Source: Thermoplasmata archaeon
Lineage (GTDB): Archaea; Thermoplasmatota; SW-10-69-26
Length of the DNA stretch: 5,947 nt
Assembly (NCBI GenBank): GCA_003561665.1
Contig: PWVY01000268.1
Coordinates: 1-5,947 of the forward strand
Reading direction: 5' to 3'
The position numbers and the translations under genes were made by a program. The number at the start of each line of letters is the position of its first letter. The stretch's first letter is position 1. The notes under the pieces were generated by a model. It did no database searches. It was not told the DNA's origin and saw nothing but the letters and a program-made list of their open reading frames with translations. Shown in pieces: positions 1 to 5,459 of the stretch.

Positions 1-2
1 CG

Positions 3-1712
3 ATCGAATGCCCGGACGGGTACGACAACATGCGCGAGGACAACGTCTGCCTTGCCTACAACGGGCAAATCCCCGGGCCCACCTGGGTCTTCGAAGAGGG
101 CGCAAGCGTCGAGATCACGCTCGTGCACAACGTCGAAAAGACGATCAAGGACCTGGATATCGACGAGGAACTTGCCGAACGCTTGAGCGAGGCTCGCTAC
201 TCGCTGCACCGGCATGGCCTCTCGCTGGCTGCCTGCCACGACGGCGTCGCCCAACCGGCCGGAACCGAAGTATGCGATTCCACCGTCGCTCCAGGGGACT
301 CCATCACGTACGCGTTCAACACGACGTTCCCTGGGTACTGGCACTACCACGATCACGCGCACACGTTCACAGAGGACCCCGTCCACGAACCCATCCTGGG
401 CCACGAGGGGACCGTTCGAGGGTTATGGGGCAGCTTCATCGTATTGGAAGAAGGCGATGAGGCACCGGACCACCTGTTCGACTTGCACATCCTGGAAGCG
501 AGCCCCGGTGATCCAGACTTCGAGGCGGGCACCTTCACGGTCCGGCAAGGTGGGACGCCAAGATCCGCGAACGGGGGCCTCGGGCTGGAGGAAACCATCG
601 AAGCCGGGGAACGCTTCGGCATCGTGGTCACGGGGTTGGGAGAGCGCACGAGCCTTGAAACGGTGACCCTGACAGGCCCCGATGGGGATCTTGTGGATGA
701 AGCTTTGATCGGACCGGGTGTCTCCCGCGGCTTCACCGTGCACGATGCCCACCCGGGCACGTATACGTGGTCCGTGGAAAGCGCCTCGTTCGGCGCGGAG
801 GAACTACCCGGCCCGCTGGCCCCCATTGAAACGCATGCCCAGGGCCACATCGAAGTGCTCCCCTCCGATGGAGAATCAGAAGGCTCCTCCAGTGACGGGT
901 TCACCCCCTCGAATCATGGGGCACAGGATTCGAAGACACAGGACGTCAGTTCTCCCATGGAGGACCCTGATCGGACCTTCGTGATCCAGTTTGATTTCTG
1001 GTCAGCAAGTTACACATCATCGGTGAGATCCGAGCTGGGAGAGCATCCCTCGGGCGGATTGCCGCTCCTGGAAGCCTACGCTGGTGAAACACTCGAATTC
1101 CACGTGAGCGCCTTGGACAGCGGCCCCCACACCTTCCACCTCCACGGCCACCCGTGGGAGGACCCCCACACGGGAGACATCATCGACACGGTTCCCCTCT
1201 ACCGCGGGAACCACACGCACAGCTTCACGGTCACCGCTGGCCTCGACGAGGGCCACCACGGGGACTGGCTTTACCACTGCCACATGAACCACGACGTCGC
1301 CATGTGGAGCATCCTACGCGTGTACCCGAACACCATGAGCGCGCATGGACCCCTGGATGACCTAACCGTCGAGATCACGGACATGAATGGTGCACCCATC
1401 GAAGACGCCTCCCTCGCGGTTCGCTGGAACCCGAACGCGGACCCTGACCCCACGCTGGGAACCTCCAACGACGGCCAGGTTCTACCCTCGACGGTCACAG
1501 AAACCTTGCCAGGCACGTACGCGGTTCGCGCGGACCTTCCCGAGCACCGGGGCGAGCTGGTCATCGAGAGCGAACACGCGACCGGCGACTCCCTGATCCG
1601 CCTAGCCTTGGACGGTGAAGGATCGTACGAGGAGAACCGGGACGTGGGACAGGGCCCTGTTCCCCCATCTTCCCTCGATGCAACATCCCTCATGGAGTCC
1701 GTGCTCGACTAG
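3..1712 (+). CDS. Laccase-like multicopper oxidase, 5'-partial, with extra domains
   Basis: This is the 3' part of a probable secreted copper oxidase that couples one-electron oxidation of a phenolic or metal substrate to reduction of O2. The frame is open from base 3, so the ATG at 30 is internal; residues are numbered from it. The first cupredoxin domain has NGQIPGP (11-17), the copper pair H60/H62 (LHRHG) and GYWHYHDH (102-109), as in two-domain small laccases of the Streptomyces SLAC type. Residues about 155-280 form an extra beta-rich domain without copper motifs, followed by a Ser/Asp-rich linker (280-312). The second copper domain has HTFHLHGH (367-374) and HCHMNHDVAM (416-425). All eight expected trinuclear-site His are present, and Cys417 marks a type 1 site in this domain only. 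Residues about 445-530 resemble a YtkA/FixH-like or carboxypeptidase-regulatory-like beta domain. No C-terminal anchor is visible. The physiological substrate is unknown. Confidence 0.9.
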   Translation: MECPDGYDNMREDNVCLAYNGQIPGPTWVFEEGASVEITLVHNVEKTIKDLDIDEELAERLSEARYSLHRHGLSLAACHDGVAQPAGTEVCDSTVAPGDSITYAFNTTFPGYWHYHDHAHTFTEDPVHEPILGHEGTVRGLWGSFIVLEEGDEAPDHLFDLHILEASPGDPDFEAGTFTVRQGGTPRSANGGLGLEETIEAGERFGIVVTGLGERTSLETVTLTGPDGDLVDEALIGPGVSRGFTVHDAHPGTYTWSVESASFGAEELPGPLAPIETHAQGHIEVLPSDGESEGSSSDGFTPSNHGAQDSKTQDVSSPMEDPDRTFVIQFDFWSASYTSSVRSELGEHPSGGLPLLEAYAGETLEFHVSALDSGPHTFHLHGHPWEDPHTGDIIDTVPLYRGNHTHSFTVTAGLDEGHHGDWLYHCHMNHDVAMWSILRVYPNTMSAHGPLDDLTVEITDMNGAPIEDASLAVRWNPNADPDPTLGTSNDGQVLPSTVTETLPGTYAVRADLPEHRGELVIESEHATGDSLIRLALDGEGSYEENRDVGQGPVPPSSLDATSLMESVLD

Positions 1713-1735
1713 CTCCCCGCAGAGTCCAGATGATG
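1712..1735 (+). repeat. 24-bp motif after the oxidase stop, repeated at 4530-4553
   Basis: The motif starts at the last base of the oxidase stop codon, begins GCTCCCCG and ends CCAGATGATG. It differs from the copy at 4530-4553 at two positions. The two copies have the same orientation and lie 2.8 kb apart. It may be a shared 3' flank carried along by duplication. Confidence 0.45.
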
Positions 1736-2032
1736 TCACGCGTGGGGGTGTGGAGAATGTTTGAGTTACGAGGTTTGAACGGGACGCGTTCGTGAGAGCG
1801 CTCGAGGAGGATGAGGTCTTAACGGTGGATCAGAAGGTGTTGGTCCGCAAGAGGCTCGAGGCCTGGCACGGGCAAGACGCCGAGGGCGTTGGAGAGCAGC
1901 ACGAGGCTATGGGCTATAATCAGGGTTGAAGGTCGCTTCGAGGTGCTTGCGCGCCGCCCTGCTCGCCCCAGCCGCTCGATAACTTGGATGCTTCTCTAGC
2001 GGAGAGATGCCCTTCGGGAGGGTTGTTTGTCT
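1713..2032. other. Intergenic region between convergent oxidase and toxin-antitoxin genes
   Basis: About 320 bases separate the oxidase stop from the end of the oppositely oriented antitoxin gene. The stretch begins with a 24-bp motif that recurs near 4530. It then holds a possible small or frameshifted plus-strand ORF (1757-1929) and ends with two short hairpins followed by a T-rich run on the plus strand. I see no clear promoter for a conserved gene and no RNA gene. Confidence 0.6.
1765..1929 (+). pseudogene. Possible small ORF or relic of the helical C-terminal module
   Basis: The frame from 1765 to the TGA at 1927-1929 is open for 54 codons and encodes a charged, helix-like peptide. The only possible initiation codon in frame is GTG at 1792, without a ribosome binding site. 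Its ALEEDEVLTVDQKVL aligns without gaps to ALRDGIVDTSERKAL of the 111-residue protein at 5457-5792; over 30 positions I count about 9 identities, so homology is plausible but weak. An ATG at 1757, preceded by GGGGGTG with 7-base spacing, starts a different frame (MFELRGLNGTRS, stop at 1793). One shifted base between 1765 and 1792 would join the two, which would make this a frameshifted gene. It could instead be chance open frame. Confidence 0.3.
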
Positions 2033-2034
2033 CT
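1993..2034 (+). terminator. Possible transcription terminator, two hairpins plus T-rich run
   Basis: A 5-bp stem TCTCT/AGAGA with loop AGCGG (1993-2007) is followed by a short CCC-TTC-GGG hairpin (2010-2018), then the T-rich run TTGTTTGTCTCT (2023-2034). Archaeal termination usually depends on T-rich tracts, so this could end plus-strand transcripts from the oxidase side. The stems are short and the T run is interrupted, so support is weak. Confidence 0.25.
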
Positions 2035-2341
2035 ATCCGTCCGCGTCTTCCCAGAGTTCGTTGAGGGCTTCTTCGCTGTCCAGGTAATCTTCGTATTCGA
2101 TGGGCGTGCGAACACCAAGGTCTCCGAGCACATCGATGAACTCGCTGATGGTTGAGTCTAGGGCTCGGGCTGCTTGACCGGTGGAGAGCTTGCCCTCTCG
2201 GTACTTCTTGAGGATGAGGAACGTCCATCCGTCCCGGATCAACGCGCGCGCCGCGGCCGACCGGTCGGGGGCCTCCTTGGAGGCTTGCTCAAGGATGGCT
2301 CGTTCTTCCTCGCTTAGTCGTAAGCTGATCACTTTGTTCAT
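2033..2341 (-). CDS. UPF0175-like antitoxin with ribbon-helix-helix N-terminus
   Basis: This 102-residue protein probably neutralises the PIN-like toxin encoded directly upstream and binds the operon's operator. Residues 1-50 look like a ribbon-helix-helix DNA-binding unit: a strand (KVISLRL), a helix (SEEERAILEQASKEA) and a second helix (DRSAAARALIRDGW). Residues about 55-92 carry the UPF0175-type segment, YREGKLSTGQAARALD followed by SEFIDVLGDLGVRTPIEY. The acidic tail (EYEDYLDSEEALNELWEDADG in part) would suit toxin binding. The ATG overlaps the toxin's TGA (ATGA), and GGTGGGTGA six bases upstream is a good Shine-Dalgarno site, so the start is well supported and translation is probably coupled. 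UPF0175 proteins are known to occur beside DUF3368 PIN proteins; activity here is inferred. Confidence 0.8.
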   Translation of the reverse strand: MNKVISLRLSEEERAILEQASKEAPDRSAAARALIRDGWTFLILKKYREGKLSTGQAARALDSTISEFIDVLGDLGVRTPIEYEDYLDSEEALNELWEDADG

Positions 2342-2826
2342 AGGGCTTCACCCACCTTGTTCAATGCGTCCTCGATGATCCTTGGATGGTACCGTCCGTG
2401 CTCGTCGAGCCGATGGATCTTCTCTCGAGCCTGCTTTGGAGTTAAGATCCCCTCCTCTTGGGCTTTCGTGACGAACGAGATCGCGGTCACGAAGCTCAAG
2501 CCGAAGACCTTGCAGGCTCGTATCGCTGGCTTGTCGTCTACTCCGACGGTTCCTTCTTGATCCTTTGCGAGCGCCAACGCTGCAGCTTCTCCACGGTCGA
2601 GGCCGAACTGTTCCTCCAACCTCTTGGGGGTATCGACCGCTTGGACGCTGAGGTCTCCCTCGTCGATGAGGGCCCGGATGAGCTGGGCGTCCATGAGGTC
2701 TGGTTTTCGGGTGCATTCGTGTTCCACCTCTTCTGGGATCAGGCAGGTCAAACGCTGAGTCACATCACGTAGTAGGGTGATCTTCGCCAGCAGGATCAGT
2801 GTCGAACTGTCGAACACCACCACCAT
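2338..2826 (-). CDS. DUF3368-like PIN-domain toxin (predicted ribonuclease)
   Basis: This 162-residue protein is a predicted PIN-fold RNase toxin. The N-terminal strand and first acidic residue are in VVVFDSSTLILLAKI (Asp6). IPEEVEHE (30-37) supplies further acids. GLDRGEAAALALA (75-87, Glu80) matches the G-GE--A--LA motif of the family, and VGVDDKPAIRACKVFGL (94-110, Asp97/Asp98) matches its ID(D)--AR--A---GL motif. SFVTAISFVTKAQEEGIL then fits the usual TG----L--A---GLI segment. Length is normal for DUF3368 proteins. It is the first gene of its operon, so the toxin precedes the antitoxin, the reverse of classical vapBC. The ATG lies 6 bases after a 22-bp palindrome, and a TATA-like box is centred about 25 bases upstream, consistent with a leaderless transcript starting at or next to the ATG. 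Confidence 0.8.
   Translation of the reverse strand: MVVVFDSSTLILLAKITLLRDVTQRLTCLIPEEVEHECTRKPDLMDAQLIRALIDEGDLSVQAVDTPKRLEEQFGLDRGEAAALALAKDQEGTVGVDDKPAIRACKVFGLSFVTAISFVTKAQEEGILTPKQAREKIHRLDEHGRYHPRIIEDALNKVGEAL
2348..2356 (-). promoter_or_regulatory. Ribosome binding site for the UPF0175-like antitoxin
   Basis: On the minus strand the sequence GGTGGGTGA lies six bases before the antitoxin ATG, inside the end of the toxin gene. It matches the GGTGA core expected to pair with archaeal 16S rRNA. It supports the ATG that overlaps the toxin stop codon. Confidence 0.5.
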
Positions 2827-2832
2827 ACTACA

Positions 2833-2854
2833 TTATATTACATCCGTAATATAA
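2833..2854. promoter_or_regulatory. 22-bp palindromic operator over the TATA box of the DUF3368/UPF0175 operon
   Basis: A perfect inverted repeat has 9-bp arms, TTATATTAC and GTAATATAA, around a 4-base centre. It ends six bases before the toxin ATG. On the minus strand the upstream arm reads CTTATATTA and is centred about 25 bases from that ATG, the position of an archaeal TATA box for a leaderless mRNA. A repressor bound here would block the basal transcription factors. The ribbon-helix-helix antitoxin is the obvious candidate repressor, by inference. Confidence 0.65.
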
Positions 2855-4376
2855 GGGTTTGGTTGATGGGTGCTGTTGATCGCCCACCGTTCAAGGAACA
2901 AAGGCGATGCAACCATGAAGCCAGCCCGGCTTGCCCAGGCTGCCCTCCTCGTGCCTCGTTGCTCACACACCAGGATGCGTCGGATTCGATGATCCCCTGG
3001 CGACGACGAGCAGGCTCTCGTGGGAGACGACGTGGACGCGTCATCGAAGTCACCCTCGACGCCATCCCCTCCCCCGACGGGTCAGACGCCAAACTCCTCC
3101 TTGACCTCCTGCTCCAGATCGAACACGCGCGAGGGGCCCAACCCAGCTCCTCTGCCAAATCCGCCAGGGCCTTCTTCTCCTTCACGGACACGTCACCATC
3201 AGCGAGGAACCTTCGAAGCATCACGCGATAGGTCTCCTCGGCACGCTCCAACCCCTCCTCGTCACGGTCTGAGGGCACGGTCCGGGCGGCAAGACGGTCC
3301 GCGGCTCGTTGAAGCGGCGCGATGGCGAAGAGCAACACGCCTGCTGCCAGGATCCCAAGCACGGTGCTATCCAACGCGCCCTCGAAGAACACCTTCGCAA
3401 GCTCGCTAGCGATGAAGAACACCGCGATGAAGCTCGCAGCCACCGTCGTCCTGGAAACGCCCCATTGGACCTTCGCATCCAACCCCGCGATGTCGTACCG
3501 AAGCACCCCGTAAGCAAGGATCGCGACGCCAAGCGCGCGCGCAAGACCCGGACCTAAGCCCGCGCTCCCCTCGGTCCCAAAGAGCATGCCCCCCGGTTGG
3601 AGCAAGGCTTCGTAAAGCGCTCCGGCCAGCAGCAACCCGAACGTCGCCACCATCGCGGCACGATGGATCCCAACGGTCTTCTTGGACGCTTGGAGCATGT
3701 TGTTGCCCCACAGGGCCCCCACGGTCAACCAGAACAGGACGACGATCGAGAACCATGAAAACCAGGCCATGTCCTGGAGAACGAGCATCCGGGCGGCCTC
3801 GGTAACGAACGCGCCCGATACGAAGACGATGACGAAGGCGAACGCGACGGCGAGCATGGCGAACTGCCGGGCCTCCTCGACCGATCGTACGCGGGAGGGG
3901 GACGCGCGCAGGGCAAGAAGGAGGCTTGCACCCCAGATGGTCACGGATGCGACGAAGTTCGGCCCAGCGAGAGCGAGGTTCCGCCAGCCGTCCGCGACGA
4001 GCGCAGGGACCCAGGTGGCGATGGAGAAGCCCACCGCGATGCCCAGGGCGATGGCGAACAACCGTTTGTCCTGCAAGGGGGGAGAGATCGTCGCTGCCAA
4101 ACCGAGGATGGCCAAACCTGCAAGAGCATGCGCGATGCTCGTGACGTGTTGGATGGGGTGCAAGACCGCCTCCCCGAAGTCGGGCATACCCCCAAGGTGG
4201 AAAAGAACAGCCGAATCGGAGACCACGAACATGGCTCCGAACGCGATGGCGAAGGCTCCAAGCAGGATGGTCGGGCGCCGCCTTGGCGTAAGCGTCAAGA
4301 CCCAGGCACCGAGCGCGACGTAGAGGACCGCGCTACCCAGAGAAACAAGAAGACCTGCATCCAGCGCGTGCGCCAT
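2838..4376 (-). CDS. Polytopic membrane protein with C-terminal helical module; apparent 3' frameshift
   Basis: Residues 1-355 contain about ten hydrophobic segments (for example 8-30, 37-58, 105-125, 172-195, 205-224, 238-258 and 337-355). The end of this region (LAYGVLRYDIAGLDA, then a helix and APLQRAADRLAARTVP) resembles the membrane sensor part of 7TM-type histidine kinases, but no kinase domain follows. Residues 382-412 start the helical module, YRVMLRRFLADGDVSVKEKK and on to EELG. After Gly412 (3141-3143) the frame appears wrong. One extra T restores LGPSRVFDLEQEVKEEFGV and a stop at 3082-3084, with LEQE at exactly the spacing seen in the paralogue at 5457-5792. The present tail (about 100 residues, Arg/Ser-rich, ending inside the next operator) is probably spurious; the intact protein would have 431 residues. 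The start is ATG with GGGGAGG about 10 bases upstream. Function is unknown; signal sensing is an inference. Confidence 0.7.
   Translation of the reverse strand: MAHALDAGLLVSLGSAVLYVALGAWVLTLTPRRRPTILLGAFAIAFGAMFVVSDSAVLFHLGGMPDFGEAVLHPIQHVTSIAHALAGLAILGLAATISPPLQDKRLFAIALGIAVGFSIATWVPALVADGWRNLALAGPNFVASVTIWGASLLLALRASPSRVRSVEEARQFAMLAVAFAFVIVFVSGAFVTEAARMLVLQDMAWFSWFSIVVLFWLTVGALWGNNMLQASKKTVGIHRAAMVATFGLLLAGALYEALLQPGGMLFGTEGSAGLGPGLARALGVAILAYGVLRYDIAGLDAKVQWGVSRTTVAASFIAVFFIASELAKVFFEGALDSTVLGILAAGVLLFAIAPLQRAADRLAARTVPSDRDEEGLERAEETYRVMLRRFLADGDVSVKEKKALADLAEELGWAPRACSIWSRRSRRSLASDPSGEGMASRVTSMTRPRRLPREPARRRQGIIESDASWCVSNEARGGQPGQAGLASWLHRLCSLNGGRSTAPINQTLILRM
2855..3081. other. Region without a convincing gene between the restored stop and the toxin promoter
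   Basis: If the frameshift in the membrane protein gene is corrected, these 227 bases are intergenic. Both strands carry open frames here, but their translations are rich in Arg, Ser and Pro and match no family I recognise. I see no RNA gene or strong terminator. Confidence 0.5.
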
Positions 4377-4386
4377 GCCCGATTAG

Positions 4387-4393
4387 CCTCCCC
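4387..4393 (-). promoter_or_regulatory. Ribosome binding site of the polytopic membrane protein gene
   Basis: GGGGAGG on the minus strand lies about 10 bases before the ATG at 4376. It supports that start and implies a transcript with a leader. The spacing is at the long end of normal. Confidence 0.4.
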
Positions 4394-4405
4394 TGGAAGC
4401 CACGC

Positions 4406-4439
4406 CGTCCCTTGAGTTCACGCTCAACGAACGGGGACG
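4406..4439. promoter_or_regulatory. Bulged stem-loop upstream of the membrane protein gene
   Basis: CGTCCC and TTGAG (4406-4416) pair with CTCAA (4423-4427) and GGGACG (4434-4439), leaving a 6-base loop and a 6-base one-sided bulge. It lies 30-63 bases before the start codon, either in the leader or in the promoter region of the membrane protein gene. An A/T-rich patch near 4446-4453 (TAAGCTTTA on the minus strand) could be its TATA box. No role is known. Confidence 0.3.
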
Positions 4440-4483
4440 AGGGTCTAAAGCTTAGCCTCAAGGTCGCCCTGGCTTGCGCTTGC

Positions 4484-4553
4484 TCCCCCTCTCCTCGATA
4501 CGATAGCGCTCCAGGGGTCCGTTCGGCTTGCTCCCCGTAGAGCCCAGATGATG
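4484..4553 (+). repeat. Degenerate second copy of the oxidase 3' end and flank
   Basis: Bases 4530-4553 match 1712-1735 at 22 of 24 positions. Similarity appears to extend leftward with small gaps over 4484-4529 against 1661-1711, which is the last 16 codons of the oxidase. Read in the equivalent frame it gives PPLLDTIALQGSV against PPSSLDATSLMESV. It lies in the 208-bp gap between the vapC-like gene and the membrane protein gene. Confidence 0.4.
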
Positions 4554-4584
4554 CCCGTCCGCGTCCGGAGTCGCGAAGTCGTTG

Positions 4585-5004
4585 CTAGTAGGTGTTCCAG
4601 TTCTCGACGACGATGTCCTCGATCCTCTCGAAGTGGTCGACGTTCGAGGATAGGACAACGAGCTCGTGGGCAAGCGCGGTGGCCGCGATGTAGACATCAT
4701 GGAGGTCGTGCAGCGCTTTTCCCTGGGATCGAAGCTGTTGGATCAAACGGGCTGCTTTCCTGGCAACCGGTCGAGAGACGTCGAGGAGTTCGAAGCGGTC
4801 GATCAGGACATCCAACCCGGAGATGGCGGCTTCGTAACCTTCGCGTTGGCCTTGGTAGGCGTTCTCTACGCCGTAGTAAAGCTCGGTGACGGTGACGGTG
4901 CTGATCGCGTGGCGACCCTCGCGGTCCAGACGGTGGGCCTTGTGCTCGACCTCCTCGCCCCCGCGGTCGAGGTCGACGAGGACCGAGGAGTCAAGCAGCT
5001 TCAT
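4585..5004 (-). CDS. vapC: VapC-family PIN-domain toxin
   Basis: This 139-residue protein is a typical PIN-domain endoribonuclease toxin, expected to cleave RNA with bound Mg2+ or Mn2+ when free of its antitoxin. Catalytic acids are visible in order: Asp5 in MKLLDSSVLVDL, Glu41 in STVTVTELYYGVE, and Asp100/Asp103 in HDLHDVYIAATALA. The fourth motif is LSSNVDHFERI (118-128), where Asn121 or Asp123 occupies the usual N/D position. The C-terminus, IVVENW, is the common ending of this family. Length is normal. The gene overlaps the antitoxin gene by 14 bases, so translation is probably coupled, with AGGAT about 8 bases before the ATG as a modest ribosome binding site. Confidence 0.9.
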   Translation of the reverse strand: MKLLDSSVLVDLDRGGEEVEHKAHRLDREGRHAISTVTVTELYYGVENAYQGQREGYEAAISGLDVLIDRFELLDVSRPVARKAARLIQQLRSQGKALHDLHDVYIAATALAHELVVLSSNVDHFERIEDIVVENWNTY

Positions 5005-5227
5005 CTTCAGATCCTTCTAACCGTTCAAGCGTCCGCCGGGAGAGATCCTTGATCTCCTCCCGCGCTTTGGGAAGGTCAACCTCTGAGAGGACGCCCTCGC
5101 CGACCACGTCCGAGAGTTGACCGCTTTGTTCCATCGTTTCCTCGATCGTTTCGCTGAAGCTTCGGCCTCGCTTTCGCCGCTTCAACGCCCGGTACACCTC
5201 ATCCGAGATCGAGATGTTCTTGCTCAT
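4991..5227 (-). CDS. vapB: VapB-type antitoxin (UPF0330/DUF217-like)
   Basis: This 78-residue protein should bind and inhibit the VapC toxin encoded next and repress its own promoter. The N-terminus, MSKNISISDEVYRALKRRKR, then SFSETIEETMEQ, follows the strand-helix-helix pattern of the archaeal VapB family PF02697. The C-terminal half is acidic and helical, as expected for the toxin-wrapping part. I prefer the ATG at 5227 over the upstream ATG at 5242 (five extra residues, MHRDG). The family normally starts at MSKNI, and a TATA-like box (CTTATGTATA, about 5250-5259) lies about 27 bases before 5227, correct for a leaderless mRNA, but only about 12 bases before 5242. The 3' end overlaps vapC by 14 bases. 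Confidence 0.85.
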   Translation of the reverse strand: MSKNISISDEVYRALKRRKRGRSFSETIEETMEQSGQLSDVVGEGVLSEVDLPKAREEIKDLSRRTLERLEGSEDEAA

Positions 5228-5235
5228 CCCATCTC

Positions 5236-5257
5236 TATGCATGGGTACCTATACATA
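5236..5257. promoter_or_regulatory. vapB: 22-bp imperfect palindrome over the vapBC promoter
   Basis: The sequence from 5236 to 5257 is symmetric at 18 of 22 positions about a central GGTACC, with outer arms TATG and CATA. It overlaps the TATA-like box of vapBC and ends eight bases before the preferred ATG at 5227. This matches the size and placement of the palindrome at the other toxin-antitoxin operon. It is a likely operator for VapB or the VapBC complex. Confidence 0.55.
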
Positions 5258-5259
5258 AG

Positions 5260-5398
5260 AGTTCGTGGTGATGGTCCCAGGGCCCGCGTGGTTGAGGAAC
5301 GCCGTGTCGGGCCCGGAATCAGATTTATGGACCTGAATCGGGTCGATTCGTGGAGGATTTGGCGGTCCCAGAGGGCAGCTTGCCCAGCAGCGGCCTTC
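5260..5398. other. Gap upstream of vapBC without a recognised gene
   Basis: This 139-bp stretch between the vapBC promoter and the paralogue relic has no recognisable gene. It contains the inverted repeat GAATC-GGGTC-GATTC (5335-5349) and two GGGCCCG words, with no assignable role. Confidence 0.4.
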
Positions 5399-5459
5399 GA
5401 CGCCAAGGTCCTCTTTGACCTCCTGCTCCATTTCGAGCACGCGCGACGTACCCAACCTA
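5399..5459 (-). pseudogene. 61-bp relic of a helical-module paralogue C-terminus
   Basis: Read on the minus strand this stretch encodes LGTSRVLEMEQEVKEDLGV. It matches the frame-corrected end of the polytopic membrane protein, LGPSRVFDLEQEVKEEFGV, at about 51 of 61 bases (3085-3145). It has no upstream module of its own and begins at the stop codon of the 111-residue gene in a different frame. It is therefore the tail of a lost paralogue left by deletion or recombination. It continues open for some codons past the homology with no recognisable content. Confidence 0.6.

Noticed and set aside
353..904. 183-codon open frame on the minus strand
   Set aside because: It is antisense to the oxidase, whose copper motifs fix the plus-strand frame; the translation is Ser/Pro-rich and matches nothing I recognise.
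1728..1740. Possible box C (ATGATGT) of a C/D guide RNA, also at 4548
   Set aside because: It is one base off the box C consensus and I found no box D at a suitable distance in either copy.
2838..3081. C-terminal tail of the membrane protein as a real domain
   Set aside because: Composition changes sharply to Arg/Ser/Pro after the inferred frameshift, paralogues lack it, and it ends within the next operon's operator.
2863..3409. Plus-strand open frames of 122 and 129 codons
   Set aside because: They overlap the conserved module on the opposite strand or the low-complexity gap, and show no family motif.
3682..4323. 213-codon plus-strand open frame
   Set aside because: It is the shadow of the membrane-spanning gene on the other strand; the translation is rich in Ala, Arg and Thr with no domain pattern.
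4458..4700. Minus-strand 80-codon frame ending in a basic tail (ERYRIEERGSKRKPGRP)
   Set aside because: Its first half is an out-of-frame reading of vapC; the basic tail looks protein-like but has no start of its own and lies over the repeated segment.
5249..5455. 68-codon minus-strand frame starting MGTSRV
   Set aside because: Only its first part matches the paralogue C-terminus, where the homologues end; the ATG is a chance codon and the rest is non-coding in appearance.
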